Part shown: positions 9,617 through 30,384 of the stretch, in pieces
How the letters are laid out: the number at the start of each line of letters is the position of its first letter
Position numbering within the stretch: the stretch's first letter is position 1
Origin: Theobroma cacao
Taxonomy: Eukaryota; Streptophyta; Magnoliopsida; Malvales; Malvaceae
Assembly (NCBI RefSeq): GCF_000208745.1
Contig: NC_030855.1
Location: 25,115,549-25,179,548 of the forward strand
Reading direction: 5' to 3'
DNA length: 64,000 bases
The notes under the pieces: model-generated
The model's database searches: none
The model's input: only the letters and a program-made list of their open reading frames with translations
What the model was told of the DNA's origin: nothing
Position numbers and translations under genes: made by a program

Positions 9617-12567
9617 GATTTGAAGATTTTGGTGAACTTACATAAACATAAAATGTTGATGTTGCGGATGATCCTTATTGAAGCTACAATTTTATTCTTT
9701 ATTGATACTATCAACTAGTAGATTTTATCTAAATTTCTTTATTTTTGTACCGTTTTATTCCTTGATAGATAATAATAACTAGTAGATTTTACTTAAAATT
9801 TCTTTCAATTTTTATAAATTGTAAAAAAAATAATAATAAATTTACTGAATGTCATGATCGATAGTATCTAGAAACTACAAAGAAAAAATGTAAAACAAAA
9901 AAATGTCTAAAAGAACATATTAACTAAAGGAAAATGTTACATGGCATGCTATTATTTTCGAAATTGAAAGTCAAACTTAATAACCTTTCATAGACATAAT
10001 TATCTCTTTTTCAAATATCCTATTAACTAAAATATCTCATTCTTGATTTCAAAAAATGGTATAAGTTCGATCGTTCGATCAACTTGAACCAGTTTTAAGT
10101 GTTTTTCATGTGAATAGGAAGGTTTTAGAATTATTGATTTTACCTTTTCTTTAATAAAAACACTATTTTAAAATAATAGCATTTTAATTTTCTTTAAATA
10201 GATCAAGAACAATTAAGTTTCGTTTTATTGATATTTTTATTTACTTTTTAACTTATGTTATTTATTCAAAAAATACATATTTTATATATAAATAAATTAG
10301 TAGGTATAAAAAATACATGTTTCAATTTTTTATTAATTTGATTATAAATTTTGAATATTAAACATATATTAAAATAACAAAATAAATTAAATTAAATAAG
10401 TAATTAAAATCAAACCCAAATAAATTAAACCAATTTTACTCACATTCAATCAATTTATTCGATTAAAAAGAATTAATACTACTCATGGTTAGTGCTGCAC
10501 GCCTTATTCTAGAGCCCGGTATGCTTGCAACTTGCTCCAGCCGGAAAGACGTGTCTTGGAGCAACCGGTAATTCGTTTTAGAAAGGGATAGAATGTTTGA
10601 CATTGAACCTCCCTGTTTCATATCATGAATTGAAATTCATCGATGAGAATGAAATGGAAAAAGAGCTACGTGCAGTTCTGAGCAAAACAAGTGCTTTGAA
10701 GGAATTTGAAGTACATCTATGGAACAAAAAAACGAGTTATGGATCTTGGAGAAGAGAATGAAGTTTCAGGAAATGGTTTATTTTAAATGAATGACAGAAT
10801 CAGACAGATAATTAGTGTTGCTTGCTCTGAATGCATTGCGAATGCTGATAGGTTTTACATTTGCAAACTTGTGAGGGTAAAGGATATGATGCCAAACTCT
10901 TCGATCATGGTCTAATTCCCTATCCCAAAGGATCGTGGCCACTTGCAGCCATGAGGGGTTGGTGAATTGTTTACAATATCACACCCCAATCACCAAGCGA
11001 AAGCCTACACCACTTCATTGGCTGTTGGGATTGTTTTGGCAACTCTCTATGACCCGTCTGCAACTTCCCATTGGGTCCAAAGGACACGCACCGGCTGCAC
11101 ATGCGGAAAGCTCACGTGACTATACAACACTTACATCCCTTTCCCGCCTAACCCCAACACCAATTGCTGACCCAGTTTACAGCCCCTTCCGTCCAATGTC
11201 ACAACAAAGACACCACGAACAAAACAAAAACTGCCACTGTTGAAATGTCAATGCCAATTGTCCCAACTGGAGCACCTTCTTTTACACCTTGCAGCGGCCG
11301 TCAAAACTGATTTTGCTTTTCCCAGTTAGAAAATTTTTTGATCCGTTCAAATGATCAACGATCAGAAACGCAACTTGACAACAAGTGTTGATATGGGTCT
11401 GTCTCTTTCAGTAAGATTTTTTTTTTCTTTTCTTCTAGCTTGGAATCAATCAACAAAACTCAGGAGATTGTCTGTACATGCTCAATCGTGGGAGCTGCTG
11501 CAAGCAAATTAGCGGTGAAGAATTGAGAGCATGGCATGGGCTGTTACCTCAGTCTGAGATACAGTTTTTGGGAACTTGATGGCTGCATTGCATCTCTGAT
11601 TTGTTCCAAATTGGAAATAGAAATAGTGGCTGCAATGGTTTCTGTGGGGCAGAAGGAGTGGGAAAATATCACGGGAAAGTTCTCAATCCTTTTGGTTGCA
11701 ACAAGCTAGCAACCGTGAATTTGTCAATCAGGGAGGGGAGCTTGATTTGACCATATATTCAAGAAACACAGTGGGAAATTTCATGCAAGGTTTGCAGCTG
11801 GAAAATGTTTGAGAGAAAATCATGGCTGATATTTTTTCTAGTTTTCTGATAGTTACAAGATTCAGTCAGGACAAATAGTATGAAGTCTACGATTTCAATT
11901 TGCACACATGTACACGGTGCATAAAGTGGCATGTTTTACTAATGTGGAAAGTCCAAGTCTTTCCTTCCCCTATCATTTTCAATATTTTTTTAAAAAATAA
12001 ATAATGGTTTTCGAGATGGTAATAATTCATGTATTGTTAGTATATAAATTTATACATTATCACTTCTTAGAAAAAGAAAAAAATTTATATAACATAAAAT
12101 TACATTTATTACAAAAATTAATGATATATATATATATATAACTCTAATTAAGTATGAGACTTATTTAGATAAATAGGTACATTGGATATGAAAAGATTCA
12201 AAAGTTGAAAAATATAGTAATATTCACATATATTTTCATAATAAAAATTATTTATTTTAAAAAATATTTTATAACCAATTATAATGTATAAGTATTGTAT
12301 ATTAATATTGCATCAAATATAACTTATTTTAAAAATAAAATTCTCTTGTTTTATTATGTTTTCCACTCAATTTTAGAAAAAAAACACAATTATTAGAGAC
12401 TTAATAAAAAATTTAAAAAATAAGATATTTTTTTACAAAAAGAAAAAAAATACTTTTATAATTTCGAAAATATCTATCCGTGAGCAACTAAAAACCAAAC
12501 CACCAGCGAAAAACCCCTTGCCGCGTCATACAGTCATCTTATTTCCTCTGCTCTCCTCTGTTCTCCC
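9617..12567. other. Spacer between GPT copies A and B
   Basis: No gene seen. The stretch 9617-10075 is 3' flank shared with the pseudogene unit. The stretch 10080-10480 is AT-rich. The stretch 10490-11290 is a noticeably less AT-rich island with no recognisable product (G-box CACGTG at 11113-11118). The stretch 11450-12155 is copy 2 of the duplicated block. The stretch 12160-12567 is AT-rich promoter-proximal sequence resembling 3000-3170 and 7670-7810. Confidence 0.6.
11450..12155. repeat. Duplicated noncoding block, copy 2
   Basis: Partner of 6490-7180. It differs by small indels, including extra bases near 11607-11640, and an expanded TA run near 12128-12141. Confidence 0.8.
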
Positions 12568-12575
12568 CTATAAAA
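12568..12575 (+). promoter_or_regulatory. TATA box, GPT copy B
   Basis: CTATAAAA after a CT-rich tract, 157 bp upstream of the ATG, conserved with copy A. Confidence 0.65.
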
Positions 12576-12724
12576 TCCCCTCTCTTCTCTGCCACTCTTT
12601 TCTCCGCAAGACAAACCTTTCCTTTCCTTCTTGTATTCTCTTACCTTATTCTCTCCTCTAGTTAAACTCAATTCTCTTGCATTCATATTTGAAACTCTGC
12701 ATTGTGTTTCTTTAAAAAAAAACC

Positions 12725-14587
12725 ATGATTTCTTCAATAAAACACTCCACATCTGCTTTCAATTCCACAAGTTTCTTTTCCAAGAAACGTTCAATCACCA
12801 GGCCACAATTCTCCCCATTACCCGTTATCAAGAACGTCCATAATGGCTTCCCCAACCAATCTTGCTCTTATCAAAAACCTCTGCACGTTGCCGCCATTGA
12901 GAATCTTGCAATATTGAAAAAAACCCAGCAGAGGAAAATAGAGTGTCAGGCTTATGAAGCTGACAGGTCTAGGCCTCTGGACATAAATATTGAGTTACCA
13001 GAGATAAAGATTGGGATTTACTTTGCTACTTGGTGGGCTTTGAATGTGGTTTTCAATATATATAACAAGAAGGTTTTGAATGTCTTTCCTTATCCTTGGC
13101 TTACCTCTACTCTGTCTCTGGCCGCTGGCTCTCTTATGATGCTTATATCTTGGGTCACGAGGGTTGCTGATGCTCCTAAGACCCATTTTGAGTTTTGGAA
13201 GACCCTTTTCCCTGTAAGTTTTAACTCTTATAACTCTTTCCCTTAAATCGCTTTTGGACTTACTTTAAAGAAAAGATGAGAAATTTGAATTTGAATGCTG
13301 TTTTTTTTGTCATGTAAGACGTCAGAAAGACAAAAAGAAAGAAAAAGCTTGGAATTTTAAGTTACAAAATAGAGTATGTGAAGGTAAGAAATGCTGATTT
13401 ACTTCTCTGTTTGGTGGGCTATGTGTTTCAGGTTGCGGTGGCACATACTATAGGGCATGTAGCAGCAACTGTGAGCATGTCAAAAGTTGCAGTTTCATTC
13501 ACTCATATCATTAAGAGTGGTGAACCTGCTTTCAGTGTTTTGGTTTCAAGATTTCTGTTAGGGGAGGCATTTCCATTACCAGTTTACTTGTCACTCTTGC
13601 CAATTATTGGAGGTTGTGCACTTTCAGCAGCAACTGAGCTCAATTTCAACATGACTGGTAAGAGAACATGATTACTTTTTTCCCCTATAATAGAAATTTT
13701 GTGTCTGAGGTACTGAGTTTGTGTTGCTATGTGTTTCAGGTTTCATGGGGGCTATGATATCCAATTTAGCATTCGTGTTTCGGAACATTTTCTCAAAGAT
13801 AGGGATGAAGGGGAAGTCTGTTAGTGGGATGAACTACTACGCATGTTTATCAATGTTGTCTCTATTGATTCTTACACCTTTTGCAATTGCTGTTGAGGGT
13901 CCTCAGCTCTGGGCTGTTGGCTGGCAGAAGGCAGTCTCACAAATTGGACCCAATTTTGTATGGTAAGTACTATTACCTCTTTCAGTCTCTTTTATTGCTC
14001 TTGCCTCATTCCTACGTGATGTGATTATTTTACTTCAAAATAAGTTTTTTTTCCTCTTTCAATCTGTTGCTAAGAAAAAATTGTGGTTCTAAATTTTTAC
14101 AGGTGGGTGGTAGCTCAGAGCGTCTTCTACCACTTGTATAATCAGGTTTCATACATGTCTTTGGATCAAATTTCTCCCTTAACATTTAGCATCGGAAATA
14201 CAATGAAGCGAATTTCGGTTATAGTCTCCTCCATTATCATCTTCCACACACCCGTCCAGCCGGTCAATGCCATTGGAGCTGCCGTTGCAATCCTTGGAAC
14301 CTTCCTTTATTCACAGGTATACTCCCTTCTCTCTTTACGCAACTTGGGAGGGACAAACTCGTCAGAATGGCCTTTCGATATCCTTTTGGGCCAGCACTAC
14401 TGCTTTTTAAACCGATGATACTGCTAACTTGGCTTTGAATTTTGAGTTAGGCTCTTCAAAAGAATTGGACTTCAATTTCCAACTCGTTCTTGTTTTAAGC
14501 TTGTATGCTCACGATTTCAATCCACTGCTATTTTAGTTCAGTGATTAATTCGTTAATTATGTATGATTGGAGCAGGCAAAGCAGTGA
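12725..14587 (+). CDS. GPT: Plastid glucose-6-phosphate/phosphate translocator, copy B
   Basis: Second intact translocator with the same function and fold as copy A. Exons are 12725-13213, 13432-13657, 13740-13962, 14103-14316 and 14576-14587, giving 387 aa. Exons 2 to 5 are the same size as in copy A (226, 223, 214 and 12 nt). Exon 1 differs. It has three extra residues in the transit peptide (SITRPQ region) and lacks ten residues of the acidic linker before the first membrane segment: copy A has DEEARLESAKR, B goes LPE-IKIG. It also has Ile in place of a Lys in the FSKxGMKGK loop. The frame is open and every splice site is canonical, so it is probably functional. It starts at the ATG aligned with copy A. 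Intron 4 and the 3' flank are longer than in copy A, which suggests B branched off before A and the pseudogene separated. Confidence 0.94.
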
Positions 14588-15568
14588 GAACAGTGAAGGG
14601 TTTGAAGATTTTGGTGAACTGACCTAAACGATAAAGAGAGGCTCATGAGATAACTTGGAAGGAATTTAAGATTGATGTTGCGGAATGGACTTTATTTCGA
14701 TGTACCGCACGGTATTCCCTCTTCAAAATTGAAGCAACAGTTTTATTAATAGTCTTGTTACGTGCTGATACTACCAACTAGTAATTTTATTTAAATTTCT
14801 TTCATTTTTGTAGGCCCTGCTATATGTTTTGAGCTATAACATAACCATTAATCTACTGAGTTTCATGATCAATTTCTTTTCATTATTATGAATAAAATGT
14901 AGAAACTAAGGCATAACTAAGGAAAAAAAGTAAACAAAAAATGCCTAAAATGAAGTCAGCAGAACAATCATGAGGTGACCCAGAACTTTGGGCATAAAAG
15001 TTTTTTTTGAAAAGTATTTTCTCGCTTTCGAAAAAGAGGATTCTTTTGTGGCACATTGCATGTATAAAAGCAAGCAGGGAGGAGGAAGTTAGTAATCAGA
15101 AAAGCTTTGATAAACCCAACCAATATGGAAAAGGGCACGTGAGACAGACAGATAAGTACATGTTAGTGTGAAGTTGGTACGACCATAGGTGGCCACGAAA
15201 ATTAGAACTCTCCCATGATTGCTAATATTTGTCCCTAACGGTTACACACTTTAAAGGAAACACCCCCCGAGAGTTTCGGTTCTCTGATCTCTCTGCAATC
15301 TCTTCTTTTACTCTCTCTCTCTCTCTCTGTTTTACTCAGTCTTTTTTACACCCAGCAAATCCGCTCATATCAGACCTGTTCAGGTCAACACGTTACCTAT
15401 TAGCTATTTCAGTTTCAACAATTTCCTCTCTCCTTCCTTTAACCATTTCATGATTTTCATCATATTTCCTTTCCATCCTTCACCGAAATTCTTCTTTGCT
15501 TTCACCAATCATCTACTACAAACCAATATACTGGTAATTTCCACGGTTTTGTTGGGGTGGTTTCAACC
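14588..15568. other. Spacer between GPT copy B and the LBD gene
   Basis: The 3' region of GPT copy B up to about 14900, then presumed promoter and 5' leader of the LOB-domain gene. A (CT)n run lies at 15311-15328. No other gene seen. Confidence 0.6.
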
Positions 15569-16523
15569 ATGACCCTTAAGGGTGGCACCGCCAGTGCCTG
15601 TGCCGCGTGCAAGTACCAGAGGCGGAAGTGCACTCCCGAATGTCCCCTTGCTCCTTATTTCCCAGCTGAGCAAGCCAGGGTTTTCCAAAACGCTCACAAA
15701 TTATTTGGCGTAAGCAACATTCTTAAGATATTAAAGAACCTAAATCCTGCCCAACAGGCTGAGGCCATGCGTTCTATCAAATACCAATCCAATGTGCGCG
15801 ACCAATTCCCTGTTTATGGATGCTTAGGGGTCATTCGTCAGTTACAGTATCAAATTCAGCTGGTTGAAGAGGAACTTCATGCAGTGCATGCACAGCTTGA
15901 AATGTACAGGCAACATCATCAGATATCTTCGATTGCTGATGATGTGCCTTCACAGCTAGAACTAGGCATGGCACCGCCTAGTAATGCTCTCCCTCTCTTC
16001 AATCAGGTCCCACAACAGCATTACAATTCCCTGGCTGCTTTGCCGGTTTCAATGCAGCACTCTTACTCTAATAGCAGTAATGTTGATTATAGCTCTTCTT
16101 ACATGGATTCCAAGGAGAATGTGGCAAATTCTTTGTGGGTTCAACATCCTTTTGCCACGAACAATAACACCGATAATGGCAGTACAATGGCAATACAATC
16201 TCAGCTGGTTGCCCCTCAGACCGTGGCTGTCCAACAGCAAGTTGTTCAAGATTATGATGAAATCCATCCATTTTTCGATGCCATTGACGACAGACAGTCT
16301 TATATTGATTCCAAAGAACCCTACGAATCAAGGTACCTTTCTAATCTAATTCTCTTGTGTTACGTCCTCTGAGTAAATTGTCTTCGTACATTATTTCCTG
16401 ACGGCTGAATTTTGATGCAGCTCTGAAGAATCATTGAAAGACACAACACAATCTGTGGAACATGTTGCGGAAAATGAATTGAAGAGTGCTGCCGCTTGCT
16501 TCAGTCTTACCAGTGTCAACTGA
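15569..16523 (+). CDS. LBD27: LOB-domain transcription factor, LBD27-like
   Basis: Nuclear plant-specific DNA-binding regulator. Exons are 15569-16332 and 16421-16523 (TGA), giving 288 aa. The zinc-finger-like CX2CX6CX3C motif uses Cys11, Cys14, Cys21 and Cys25 (CAACKYQRRKC). It is followed by the GAS block (FGVSNILKIL) and a Leu-rich coiled coil near residues 90-115 (VIRQLQYQIQLVEEELHAV), so this is a class I LBD. The C-terminal half is rich in Ser, Asn and Gln, as is common in activation regions. The N-terminus MTLKGG plus CAACKYQRR matches my memory of Arabidopsis LBD27/SIDECAR POLLEN, a pollen-development factor. LBD22 is the main alternative. An in-frame GTG 12 nt upstream is not a start. 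The ATG at 15569 aligns with LBD27. Confidence 0.9.
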
Positions 16524-17906
16524 TCAACAATCACAAAGAGGCCACAGAAAAAGTAGTGCGAGTTCCATATTCTTTTCTTTTCTTCTATTTTTTTTCTTCC
16601 CCGGATTAGATCGTACATAGTATAGTACGTTCAACAATTTTGATCTTTGTTTATTCCATTTCAAAACATTAGCAGTTGTAATTATTCAGCAAAATATAAT
16701 AATCAAAAACCGAAACCGCTCAGCTGAGCACAATCCACAGATTACACCATGGGTGGTTTGCGGTTTCTCAAAGGCTCACCTCCATGCTGCATTGGCGAGG
16801 GGATGCAGCCATACTATGCTGTTTTTCTAAAATCTGGAGTCAATTCTCTTCTGCTTTAATTGCTGATATTCATGCCAAACACTATCCTTTACATCTATCA
16901 AGTCACTTTTAGCTACGAAAACCATATATGTTTTTTTTGACACTGATGTGAAAAGGAAGTAACACCAACACTTACTGTTGATTAAATCAGAGCAGAAGAA
17001 AGGAAAGAAAAAAAAACACCCCCCGCTATACCACAAGTCCGACGTGCAATTTCTCACTGTTGAATCGAAATTAGTGGCAGAGGTACTCAAACTGTCATGT
17101 TGTAATTTATTAATGGGACATAATTTATTACAAGCATCGCCTGCTATATCACAATTCATGTTGCAATTACTGAGAATGAACCATTTGATTAGATACTTAA
17201 TTTACTCTTCGTGGTTTATGCTGATTGGTTTCTTTGATCCTGTACTAATTAATGATTATGGAAACAAATTTCAATCGATGTGATTCTTCGGGTAATGTTG
17301 TCCGCTAATATTCAGATAGCATTTGGCCAAAAGAATCAATTTAATCATTTCTTTTTGCTGTTTTCCCTTTTACCTCACCATTTTTATTCTTGTTCCTTCA
17401 CACCACGTCAGCCCTCTCACAAATGCATGATGGGATTCTTGTTTTCTTGCCAAAACTGTTGCGCCATTATTGGATGTTTGTTCAACCCATTATTCAATTC
17501 CATATTCTTACTGGGATTCTGCAACTATATATGTGCTCAGTCAACTTTGGTAGAAATGTTAAAGAATGAGAGGGTGTTGCTGCTATTAAAGAAATGTTAA
17601 TTTTTTTCCATATCAAAGCTTAAATTTATTGGAATGATCTTAGTGCACAGTTTCTTTTAATAGTTTTTGATCTAGTTGCTAATGAGCAAGGGTTGGCCTG
17701 AAGCCAAAGGTACTTTTTGGTTGCAGTTCTGGTTTTGCTAACGATGGTTGTTAGGCTTTTGTCGTTGTCAGCTGTTGCATGACGCTACCATATTGTGCAA
17801 AGGGTACTTAACCAGCAGACAAGTAAGTTTTGGCTGATACCGAATGGCAATTACTAGTGTTGTCATCAACAGGGCTATGCTTTTTTACACTTTTCTTTCT
17901 TTTCTG
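16524..17906. other. Spacer between LBD gene and beta-glucosidase 1
   Basis: The 3' region of the LBD gene and 5' region of the first beta-glucosidase. Several short open frames (for example 16978-17283) show no family similarity and no splice context. Nothing further seen. Confidence 0.5.
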
Positions 17907-17912
17907 TATAAA
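17907..17912 (+). promoter_or_regulatory. TATA box of beta-glucosidase 1
   Basis: TATAAA, 96 bp upstream of the ATG, in a pyrimidine-rich context. Confidence 0.5.
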
Positions 17913-18002
17913 TTCTCCACCCCTGCACCAGGTCATTTCGAACCTGACATTTTTGTTCAGTGACATCTCATACTGGTGAAGCAGGGTTTCTTGTTTTCAG
18001 TT

Positions 18003-21289
<3,287 letters not shown>

Positions 21290-22253
21290 ACATGATCCAG
21301 AGAATCAACAAAGACAATATTTCAGAAGCAAACTGGGCATCTGGCAGAGCAATTCTGCATTGTTTGGAAAGGCTTCTGCTCCGTAAGGCTTTAGTGATCT
21401 AAGTTTACTGCAATGTAATTAGAAGCATATCAGTACAGTTCAGGTGGTATCAGCAGTTCTTCCCAGTTGGGGTTGTAGCTCCATAACCAATATGTTGAAT
21501 ATTAAGCATCAGAAAGTTATAATGGATGATGGGTTTTCTGGCTGATGATTTGAGTACTCTGTAAATTACTAAATAATCAATTCATGGTAAATTTCAAAAT
21601 TCATTTCTCAACCCCATCATTGCCATGACTGTTTCACAAAAGGGCTTGAGGAATCACTCAATTGGAGAAGTCAGCTTGAGTAAGACAAGCATGTCCATCA
21701 TGGTAAATCCAAGGGCCCAAAACATCTTCCATAAACTATGACAATATTCTAATTTCTTTTTCCTTTTGAAAGGAACAATTTGCTAACCCTTTTTTTTTTT
21801 TTAAAAAAAAGAAACTTGTCCTCATTAATAATACATATGCTATGCAGATGCTTATCTCTAACAATTTTGGAAGAGATTTAATACTTTAAATACTGCTCAA
21901 ATCTCATCTAAGGCATCTCACTTACTTATTGCAGTACCTCTCTCTATAGTAGAAGAACCCTCTATGCTAACTAAACAAGATTATTAACAATTACTATGAA
22001 ATCAAGTTGGATTGTTAATTAAGAAATGTTCTACTTGCTAAATCATTGGTTTCTACCATTAGAATCAATTTAAAACTTTAGCATGCTATGATGTCGGCAT
22101 GGATAGGGCCATTTCATCCACAACTCTTTAAGTGTAATATTTCTATTATATATGTCTTGTCCATCATGCAGCATGCTATGAAGCCTGTATACGGTAGTTC
22201 ATTGAGATATTTTTTACTTGTAATAGAAGACAACAGCTTCCCTGTCGGTGGCC
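21290..22253. other. Spacer between beta-glucosidases 1 and 2
   Basis: 3' region of copy 1 and promoter of copy 2. It has homopolymer T and A runs near 21790-21810. No gene seen. Confidence 0.5.
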
Positions 22254-25633
<3,380 letters not shown>

Positions 25634-27272
25634 ACTATTCCTAGATCTTTGCTCCATTAATGTCGAAAACTCATTTGTGATCAAACTGGGGGAATAAATT
25701 GTTCTTCAGGTTTGGCACTATGATATTATGGGCTATGAAATATATTTCTCCTTTTCCACTACCAACAACTTATCAGTACTAGTAATTAAGTAGACAAGAG
25801 AACATGCATCCCTAAATTCACCCTGATTCCAATAGTACGTGCATTATACATACAAGGGAGACAGGAAACTCATTTGCATTGATTTTGGGCCAACTTTACA
25901 CTGCAAGAATGTCCTGGCAGAGGTTTCATGAAGAAATGTTTCTGTCCACTGATAAGTATATCAGAAGGATATGAAATTTTTCACCCCAATACAAATCATG
26001 TTCAATCTTCTCTTCACAACCCTTCCTAACTTTGCTTAATTACTCTATAAAATACTAACTGGAACCGTAGAAAGTCGACCATCCAGGATCATTACGTGCA
26101 AAATGTAGTTGCTGCCCTCCAACTTTTCCCTCTGCAACTTGATTTCCACTATGGGTCTTTGAATTATTGATTCCAGACGCCTCCTCTCTGGTCTGCAGGT
26201 GAAACTTTTTAGCTGGCATGTCTATCTCTTTGACTTTACACCATCCGACTGCAAATGGCTGTTTCAGCAGAAGGGCATGAGGAATTATGCAATTGGAGGG
26301 CCAGACTACCAGTCAAGGAAGAAAACTAAATTATTTTGCCTTTTATTCTTAAAAATATATATAAATATTTGTAATTCTGTGGTTAATTTTCTTATATATA
26401 TATATATATTCATTAAATTGCATTTCTTTTTATTTTTATTTTGAACATTATTGATGACGTCTTCTGGCTATTTGTTCATAGAAGCAGTCCAATATCATCA
26501 TCACATGCATTTTATATTCTTATTAGTTATTAATAATGTAATCCCATTTCCGTGCAAGAAACTAAAATCCATCTCATACTTTTTTCTAAAGTTTGAAATC
26601 AAAGTTCCATTTAATCGACTTAGAACAAAATATTATAAATATATTTGTATAATCAAGTAAGGTCAATTGAAAATAAACAAATTTAAGCATTATACTTTGA
26701 TTCAACCCCCCACGTAAAATATTACAACCTTGCACTAAATCAAGCTTGAATTTTTAATTGAGAAATGGTTTTAGCACCTGTTTTATTCGATTAACTATAT
26801 GTTAATCTTTCAAGAGAATAAGTACCCTTTCATGATTTTCAATTTGATTTCATTTTTTGAATTTAATTAAATAGATTTCTGTTATAATTATATTTTAATT
26901 TAATAGATGTGAGATTTTCTTATTACTGATTTAATAAATGGATAAGTTCTCGTCAAGTTTTTATGTAAATTAATTTGTCTATTTTTGAATTTGACTTTCC
27001 AGTTCATTCCTTGCGTCAAGCTCCGGAAAACTATACGAAATGGGGGGTAAGGACTAAGGCGCTCCATTTTTTTGCCATAGTCAACGTTGGCATGCATGCG
27101 AACAGTATTTGCCTACTTCATCCAAATCCTATCCTGTTATTTTTCAATCTACCAATTTCCCTTCCTGTTTCTGCGTGTGTCTCGTCAAGCACGCCATTGT
27201 GACTACGTATATGTATAGAGATGACTCTATTTTCTGCCATTGGGTTATAGCAGCAGCTTCGGATAGTCAGTC
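25634..27272. other. Spacer between beta-glucosidases 2 and 3
   Basis: AT-rich spacer with a TA run at about 26393-26409. No gene seen. The last 250 bp should hold the promoter of copy 3. Confidence 0.5.
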
Positions 27273-29823
<2,551 letters not shown>

Positions 29824-30138
29824 CATAAATTATTCCTTGCGGGTTTGAGATTTTGCTTTCCTGAACAATGAAACGCTTCTCCCTTGTTACTGCCAACAAC
29901 CTTCACGGTAAAAGTATACTTAAATGTAAATTACTAGTAGACAAGAGAACAAAGATTCATTAATTTTAAATACAAATTTACAATGTTTGTCCAAGCAAGG
30001 GGGTAAAGATTTGAGTGGTGGGTAGATTCATGAAGATGTGTTTTGCAGCTCGTAATAGCAGAAGTTAAATTTTTCATACAAGTGCAAAATCGTTTTCAAT
30101 CTTCTCCTGACAACCCTAATAACTTTACTTCCTTATTA

Positions 30139-30170
<32 letters not shown>

Positions 30171-30384
30171 ATGCCTTTTATCTTTTTTGGTGGGGTTGGG
30201 GAAAGAGTTCAAGAAGTTTTCTGCTCTCTAACCTTGCCTGCAATTAGGCTACTAAAAATTCTAGAGCCCCCTTGTAAACAGAAATGAGACCTTTACAACA
30301 AGAGTGAAATATGGCAGAGACCTTAAAATCAGGTAAAAGAAGAAAATTTTGTATCTTACTGTTTATCTTACCCACATATCCAAT
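29824..30384. other. Convergent spacer, beta-glucosidase 3 / pseudouridine synthase
   Basis: Two genes end tail to tail across 561 bp. A (CT)n microsatellite lies at 30144-30170. No other feature seen. Confidence 0.6.
30144..30170. repeat. (CT)n microsatellite
   Basis: Uninterrupted CT dinucleotide run of 27 bp. Confidence 0.95.

Noticed and set aside
15557..15568. Upstream in-frame extensions of the LBD, GPT, beta-glucosidase 2, phospholipase and CLS frames
   Set aside because: These begin at GTG or TTG codons. The first in-frame ATG agrees with the family N-termini in each case.
16978..17600. Overlapping plus-strand frames between LBD and beta-glucosidase 1
   Set aside because: Low-complexity, hydrophobic or Lys-rich translations with no recognisable motif.
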